Source: Pontiellaceae bacterium (GTDB taxonomy: Bacteria > Verrucomicrobiota > Kiritimatiellia > Kiritimatiellales > Tichowtungiaceae). Taken from it: a stretch of DNA of 8,607 bases. Of the stretch, positions 4,303 through 8,607 are shown in pieces; the stretch's first letter is position 1; each line of letters begins with the position of its first letter. Where the stretch lies: positions 1-8,607 of the forward strand of contig JALOTS010000103.1 of assembly GCA_025457785.1 (NCBI GenBank). The letters are read 5' to 3'. Position numbers and translations under genes: made by a program. The notes beneath the pieces were generated by a model that made no database searches, was not told where the DNA came from, and was given only the letters and a program-made list of their open reading frames with translations.

Positions 4303-6432
4303 ATGAGAATGAGATGGTTGACAGGGATCTGTATTGCCGCCGTAACCGCCGGTTCACCGCCTGCGTTTGCCAATCAAATTCAAAACGGGTCATTTGAGAC
4401 CGGAACCGCCTCCGGCTGGACGCTGGCACCTTCCGAAGTGACGGTTTCTTCCGCTGCGGCATCGGATGGAAGCTATTCCCTGAAGCTGCAAACGGCAGAC
4501 GGGGCGATCGCCTCGACAACACAAACCATTCCCGTGCAGGCGAATACAGATTACGTTTTTGCGTATGACATCAATTACAGTTCCGGCAGCACGGGTGAAG
4601 TTACGGCCAAATTAACATTTGACGGGCTTACTCTGAAAACGGTGACGACTAATTCAACCGACGGCTGGACGCGCAGACAGACCTGGTTTAACAGCCGGGG
4701 TGCAACACAAATTCAACTGAATCTCTACGCAACCAACAACTTCAACGGGCTGGTTTACGTGGACGATTTTTCGCTGGAGACCATGGCCCCGCCGTATGCC
4801 TATGAAACATGGACGGTGGATACGTATAAGCTGTGGGCGGCACTCAATGCGGTCAGTGACCATCCGGATGAAGACAAAGATAATGATGGATTTAATAATC
4901 TGTATGAGTATGCATTTGCCGGGAATCCGACCAATGCGCTGAATCAGGGAACAGCGCCAACCTTCGTAAAGGAGGGCAATCAATTTATGTATCGTTGTTT
5001 ACAGCGGAACAATGATACCAATTTAACGTACTGCGTCGAAGTCTGTACGAATCTGCTGTCCGGTAACTGGACGGAGGCCGGATTTGCCACAGTGACGAAC
5101 GAAACGATTGGCGACTTTAACGACGTTGGGTATATTGTTCCGACGAACGGTTCCGGCCTGTATGTACGAATCAAAAGCACGCGTCCGGCAGAAAGTTTGA
5201 ATGATGGCTGGTTTGAACTGATTGCCGCTGCCACCAATGATCATCGCAGTATCATTCAAAACACCCTGGATAAACTGCATAAAGGCGCAACGCTTAAGCT
5301 CTTCGGTAATTTTTTCATCCGCGATACCCTTTATCTGCCATCGGATTTCAGATGGATTCTGGATGGTTCCCTTTCGTTAGGCAACGGGGTCAGAAATAAT
5401 CTTGACGATGTCGGGTGGGTCGGAGTTGTACAGGGCGTTACCATTGATGCCAGAAGAGAAACCGGCGTTTCCGAAAAATCCGGCGGTGCAAAAAATATTG
5501 ATATGTCCGGCGGCACCTATAATGGAAATTCCATCAGCAATTCTTCAAGCCTGCGCTTTATTAATTTTGTTGCGGTAACCAACTGTTATTTTCATGACAT
5601 GGTGATTACCAATGTGTCCGACGATAATTTTACGCTTGGTCACGTAAGCAGAAGCAATTTATGCCGCAACATCAGAAGCGCATATGCCATCAGCGGGAAT
5701 GCGTTGAGCGATAAGGGCTCCCACAACAAGTGGTTTGACTGTATCGCCGAATATTGTCTTGGGGATGACGGGGATGGATGGACACCCAAATGCCGTTTTT
5801 CGGAGTTTTACCGGTGTATCGGCAGGAGAAACGGGGGGCCTGGGTTCGGGATGTATTGCCGTATGGACGGGTCCCCCTCTGGCACTGATGTAGGAGAAAA
5901 CATTGACGGAAATAAGTTTTATGCCTGTGAGTCCTATGAAAACTGGGGAGGTGCCGGGTTCAGTTTTAATATTTCCGATAACAACGGTATCGGCGCAACC
6001 ATCCGAAGCAATTATATTGAGGCCGTCTGTTACAGCAATCAAATGAGCGGGCTGTACTTCCGGAATAAATTGACCAACGGCATCGTCGCAGCGAATGAAG
6101 TCAATCTCCTCTGCTGGGGGAACCGGGGGCTTACTTCAACGAATTCGCCCTCAAGCATCGCCGCAGGAATGACTACGGATGGAGGATCCGGTTATATGAT
6201 TAAAGGGATTACCGGATCGATTGTCGCTTTTGATAATTTGCAAAACTACGATGTGAATCTTGCTCAGGCAAGTAACTGCACGATCACCGTATATCGTCCG
6301 GCAGGTGAAGTGTTGTCCCGAGTAAACAGAGGACCAACGTCCAACATCATCACGGTAACGAATGTCAGCGCCGCCAGCCCATCGGATCCGTGGTGCGTGC
6401 ACGCCTATTACAACGCCACAAACATTCCGTGA
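4303..6432 (+). CDS. Secreted CBM-like / Ca-repeat / right-handed beta-helix protein, array copy 1
   Basis: This 709-aa exported protein probably binds and modifies an extracellular polysaccharide. Residues 1-23 are a Sec signal peptide (RMRW basic start, hydrophobic core, A-F-A cleavage). Residues 24-165 form a jelly roll of CBM4/9 type (NGSFETG...; YVDDFSL). Residues 189-209 hold a TSP3/dockerin-like calcium loop, D191-D193-D195-G196...E202-Y, then N-P. Residues about 220-300 are the beta domain that usually follows it. From about 307 the chain enters a pectate-lyase-superfamily beta-helix (IIQNTLDKLHKGATLKL; NIDMSGGTYNGN). It carries G487-D-D-G-D-G-W-T-P-K496 and GGPGFGMYC. That segment recalls both PL9 pectate-lyase and GH28 'GDDxIxxK' motifs, but a full catalytic set cannot be confirmed. 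No PEP-CTERM, LPXTG or T9SS tail is present. This is the first copy, as its leader differs from those between copies. Confidence 0.93.
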   Translation: MRMRWLTGICIAAVTAGSPPAFANQIQNGSFETGTASGWTLAPSEVTVSSAAASDGSYSLKLQTADGAIASTTQTIPVQANTDYVFAYDINYSSGSTGEVTAKLTFDGLTLKTVTTNSTDGWTRRQTWFNSRGATQIQLNLYATNNFNGLVYVDDFSLETMAPPYAYETWTVDTYKLWAALNAVSDHPDEDKDNDGFNNLYEYAFAGNPTNALNQGTAPTFVKEGNQFMYRCLQRNNDTNLTYCVEVCTNLLSGNWTEAGFATVTNETIGDFNDVGYIVPTNGSGLYVRIKSTRPAESLNDGWFELIAAATNDHRSIIQNTLDKLHKGATLKLFGNFFIRDTLYLPSDFRWILDGSLSLGNGVRNNLDDVGWVGVVQGVTIDARRETGVSEKSGGAKNIDMSGGTYNGNSISNSSSLRFINFVAVTNCYFHDMVITNVSDDNFTLGHVSRSNLCRNIRSAYAISGNALSDKGSHNKWFDCIAEYCLGDDGDGWTPKCRFSEFYRCIGRRNGGPGFGMYCRMDGSPSGTDVGENIDGNKFYACESYENWGGAGFSFNISDNNGIGATIRSNYIEAVCYSNQMSGLYFRNKLTNGIVAANEVNLLCWGNRGLTSTNSPSSIAAGMTTDGGSGYMIKGITGSIVAFDNLQNYDVNLAQASNCTITVYRPAGEVLSRVNRGPTSNIITVTNVSAASPSDPWCVHAYYNATNIP

Positions 6433-6467
6433 AAAAAAAAGTTAAGATAAGGAAATCCGCATGAGAA
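6386..6467 (+). repeat. 82-base junction repeat, copy A
   Basis: This stretch covers the last 15 codons and stop of copy 1, the spacer, and the first seven bases of copy 2. It is identical base for base to 8526-8607. It contains TGA followed by a run of nine A (6432-6440, the first A belonging to the stop) and the AAGGA ribosome binding site. Copy 1 itself is not preceded by this sequence. Confidence 0.95.
6449..6453 (+). promoter_or_regulatory. Ribosome binding site AAGGA for array copy 2
   Basis: AAGGA ends seven bases before ATG 6461. It sits in the 28-base spacer, which has no hairpin or T-tract, so copy 2 is probably translated from the same mRNA as copy 1. Confidence 0.8.
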
Positions 6468-8572
6468 TACCCCGGTTAGTCGAAATGTTAATGGCCGGGT
6501 CAATGGCGGTCATGCCGGCGTTTGCCAATCAAATCCAAAACGGCTCATTTGAGACCGGAACCACAACGGATTGGACGGTCGGGTCTCCTTCCGAAATGAC
6601 GATTTCTTCCGCTGCGGCATCGGATGGAATCTACTCACTGAGATTGCAAACGGCAGACGGCACGATTGCTTCGACAACCCAGCTCATTCCCGTGCAGGCG
6701 AATACCGATTATGTTTTTACGTATGACATCAATTACAGTTCCGGCAGCACGGGTGAAGTTACGGCCAAATTAACATTTGACGGGCTTACTCTGAAAACGG
6801 TGACGACCAATTCAACCGATGGCTGGACGCGCCGACAAACCTGGTTTAACAGCCGGAATGCAACGCAAATTCAACTGGATCTCTACGCAACCAACAACTT
6901 TAACGGGTTGGTTTACGCGGATAATTTTTCGCTGGCGACAATGGCTCCTCCGTATGCCTATGAGACCTGGAGGGTGGATACGTATAAATTATGGGCGGCC
7001 CTCAACGCGGTCGGTGACCATCCGGAGGAAGATAAAGACAACGACGGTCTTAATAATCTGTATGAATATGCGTTTGCCGGGAACCCGACCAATGCGCTGA
7101 ATCAGGGAACCGCACCCACCTTTATGCAGGCGGGTAATCAGTTTGTGTATCGCAGTTTGCAGCGGAATAACGATACCAATTTAACGTACCGCGTCGAAGT
7201 CTGTACGAATCTGCTGTCCGGAGTCTGGACAGATGCCGGATTGGTTACGGTGACGAATGGAACGGTTGGCGACTTTAACGATATCGGGTACGTTATCCCG
7301 ACAAACGGTTCCAGTCTGTATGTACGAATCAAAAGCACGCGCCCCGCAGAGAGTCTGAACGATGGCTGGTTTGAACTGCTTCCTTCCGGCGGCACAAATG
7401 ATCACCTCATTATTCAAAATACGCTGAATAAATTGCATAAAGGCGCAACGCTTAAGCTCGTCGGTAATTTCATCATCCGGGATACCCTTTATCTGCCGTC
7501 GAATTTCAGATGGATTCTTGAGGGCTCCCTTTCGTTAGCCAATAACGCCAGAAACAATCTTGACCGTGTCGGGTGGGTCGCACCGGGCATTGATGCCAGA
7601 CGGTACACCGGAATTTCCGAAAAACCCGGCGGAGCAGGAAATATTGATATGTCAGGCGGTATCTACAACGGAAACAATTACAGCGGAAGTAATTCAAACA
7701 CTATCCGCTTTATTAATTTTGTTTCGGCAACGAACTGCTATTTCCATGACATGGTGATTACCAATGTGTCCGACGACAATTTTACTCTGGGTCCCGGATG
7801 TAATAATAATATATGCCGCAATCTGCTTAGCACTTATTCAATAAGGGGTAATGCGCTGACCGATAAAGGCGACCATAACAAGTGGTTCGATTGTATCGCC
7901 GAGTACTGTATTGGAGATGACGGAGACGGGTGGACCCCTAAATGCCGCCACTCCGAGTTTTACCGGTGCATCGCCAGAAGGAACGGGGGCCCAGGATTCG
8001 GAATGTATTGCCGTGTCGATGGTGCTTCTGATCGGGGTGAAGCCATTGACGGGAATCGGTTTTATGCCTGCGAATCTTATCAAAACTGGGGGGGGTGCGG
8101 GTTCAGTTTTAATATCGCCGACAACAGCGGCGCGGGAGCATCAATCCGGAGCAATTATATTCAGGCCGTTTGTTACAGCAATCAGCAAAGCGGCGTGAGG
8201 TTCCGGAATGCATTGACTGGCACCGCTGTGGCGGCTAATGAGGTGGATCTTTTCTGCTGGGGAAATCGAGGGCTTGACGGCGACGGAAATCCTTCAACGT
8301 TGACCGGGGGACTGGGTACGGATAACGGTGAACTCTATACGATTACCGGCATTACCGGATCAATGGTGAGCTTTGACAACATCAATTCCGATGTAAATAT
8401 TGCTCAGGCGAGTAACTGCACGATCACCGTATATCGTCCGACGGGAGAAACCGCGCCTGTATTAAAACCCGGTCCGGGTTCAAATATCACAACCCTGACG
8501 AATGTCAGTGCTGCCGGCCCGTCTCATCCGTGGTGCGTGCACGCCTATTACAACGCCACAAACATTCCGTGA
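6461..8572 (+). CDS. Secreted CBM-like / Ca-repeat / right-handed beta-helix protein, array copy 2
   Basis: This 703-aa paralogue has the same layout as copy 1. It has a signal peptide 1-22 (ends M-P-A-F-A), CBM4/9-like jelly roll about 23-165, calcium loop D191-K-D193-N-D195-G...E202, following beta domain about 220-300, and beta-helix from about 306 with G485-D-D-G-D-G-W-T-P-K494. By eye, protein identity to copy 1 is close to nine in ten before the beta-helix and nearer seven in ten inside it. The changes and small indels cluster in presumed loops (residues about 370-380, 400-415, 445-460, 515-520 and 600-625). The core motifs (FHDMVITNVSDDNF, GDDGDGWTPKC, RRNGGPGFGMYC, PWCVHAYYNATNIP) are unchanged. 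Conserved ligand-binding and anchoring modules with a varied helix suggest related enzymes with shifted specificity, but redundancy is equally possible. Enzymatic activity is inferred from fold only. Confidence 0.93.
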   Translation: MRIPRLVEMLMAGSMAVMPAFANQIQNGSFETGTTTDWTVGSPSEMTISSAAASDGIYSLRLQTADGTIASTTQLIPVQANTDYVFTYDINYSSGSTGEVTAKLTFDGLTLKTVTTNSTDGWTRRQTWFNSRNATQIQLDLYATNNFNGLVYADNFSLATMAPPYAYETWRVDTYKLWAALNAVGDHPEEDKDNDGLNNLYEYAFAGNPTNALNQGTAPTFMQAGNQFVYRSLQRNNDTNLTYRVEVCTNLLSGVWTDAGLVTVTNGTVGDFNDIGYVIPTNGSSLYVRIKSTRPAESLNDGWFELLPSGGTNDHLIIQNTLNKLHKGATLKLVGNFIIRDTLYLPSNFRWILEGSLSLANNARNNLDRVGWVAPGIDARRYTGISEKPGGAGNIDMSGGIYNGNNYSGSNSNTIRFINFVSATNCYFHDMVITNVSDDNFTLGPGCNNNICRNLLSTYSIRGNALTDKGDHNKWFDCIAEYCIGDDGDGWTPKCRHSEFYRCIARRNGGPGFGMYCRVDGASDRGEAIDGNRFYACESYQNWGGCGFSFNIADNSGAGASIRSNYIQAVCYSNQQSGVRFRNALTGTAVAANEVDLFCWGNRGLDGDGNPSTLTGGLGTDNGELYTITGITGSMVSFDNINSDVNIAQASNCTITVYRPTGETAPVLKPGPGSNITTLTNVSAAGPSHPWCVHAYYNATNIP

Positions 8573-8607
8573 AAAAAAAAGTTAAGATAAGGAAATCCGC
8601 ATGAGAA
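8526..8607 (+). repeat. 82-base junction repeat, copy B
   Basis: Identical to 6386-6467 at an offset of 2140 bases. It covers the last 15 codons of copy 2, stop, A9 tract, spacer with AAGGA (8589-8593) and a new ATG. Identity continues to the last base of the window, so the true repeat may be longer. Confidence 0.95.
8601..8607 (+). CDS. Start of a third array copy, cut by the window end
   Basis: ATG AGA A is visible, identical to the start of copy 2 and preceded by the same AAGGA plus 7-base spacer. By position and leader identity this should be another secreted beta-helix paralogue. Only two full codons are seen, so the product is inferred from context alone. Confidence 0.7.

Larger units (their letters stand above)
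4303..8607 (+). repeat. Tandem gene array, period about 2.14 kb, at least three units
   Basis: Two complete head-to-tail paralogues and the start of a third share gene order, spacer and ribosome binding site. Corresponding positions are 2158 bases apart in the N-terminal part and 2140 at the 3' end; the shift is explained by small in-frame length differences. No transposase, integrase or terminal inverted repeat is seen at the left edge, so the array looks like local duplication, not a mobile element. Confidence 0.9.

Noticed and set aside
4131..4397. 88-codon ORF running into array copy 1
   Set aside because: It starts at a non-ATG codon inside a hairpin, has no ribosome binding site and overlaps the signal-peptide region of the real gene out of frame.
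4303..8607. CRISPR array or short tandem repeats
   Set aside because: The repeat unit is a whole gene of about 2.14 kb; there are no short regularly spaced repeats with unique spacers.

Overview
The window reads as bacterial chromosome, most plausibly from the Kiritimatiellota/Verrucomicrobiota (PVC) lineage. The main pointer is the secreted proteins on the right. They carry an N-terminal 'NGSFE' jelly-roll module, then a calcium-type D-x-D-x-D-G repeat followed by 'EYAFAGNP', a combination I associate with exported glycan-active proteins of that lineage. This is recall of family patterns, not a database result. All supported genes are on the + strand, and most starts have an AAGGA/GGAG-type ribosome binding site.

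Left part (1-3480): the 3' end of an O6-alkylguanine-DNA alkyltransferase gene (active-site PCHRV), a 300-base gap with a strongly folded inverted-repeat element, a response-regulator gene (467-1318) with a receiver domain and an unrecognised helical C-terminal half, then a polytopic membrane protein with C-terminal TPR repeats (1444-3480). The best ribosome binding site near the membrane gene serves a 16-codon overlapping mini-ORF instead of the gene itself.

Middle (3481-4302): about 820 bases without a long gene but dense in inverted repeats. It holds an unannotated 59-codon ORF (3688-3867) with a good ribosome binding site and a terminator-like hairpin 15 bases after its stop. Further nested stems run up to the first gene of the array.

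Right part (4303-8607): a tandem array of near-identical secreted proteins. Two are complete (709 and 703 aa) and a third begins at 8601, seven bases before the window ends. Each complete protein has a signal peptide, a carbohydrate-binding-like jelly roll, a TSP3/dockerin-like calcium repeat with its following beta domain, and a right-handed beta-helix of the pectate-lyase superfamily. The end of each gene, the 28-base spacer and the next start codon are repeated identically over 82 bases, although the genes themselves have diverged. That points to gene amplification with homogenised junctions. No terminator separates the copies, so they are probably co-transcribed and exported together to act on an external polysaccharide. 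The substrate cannot be read from this sequence.
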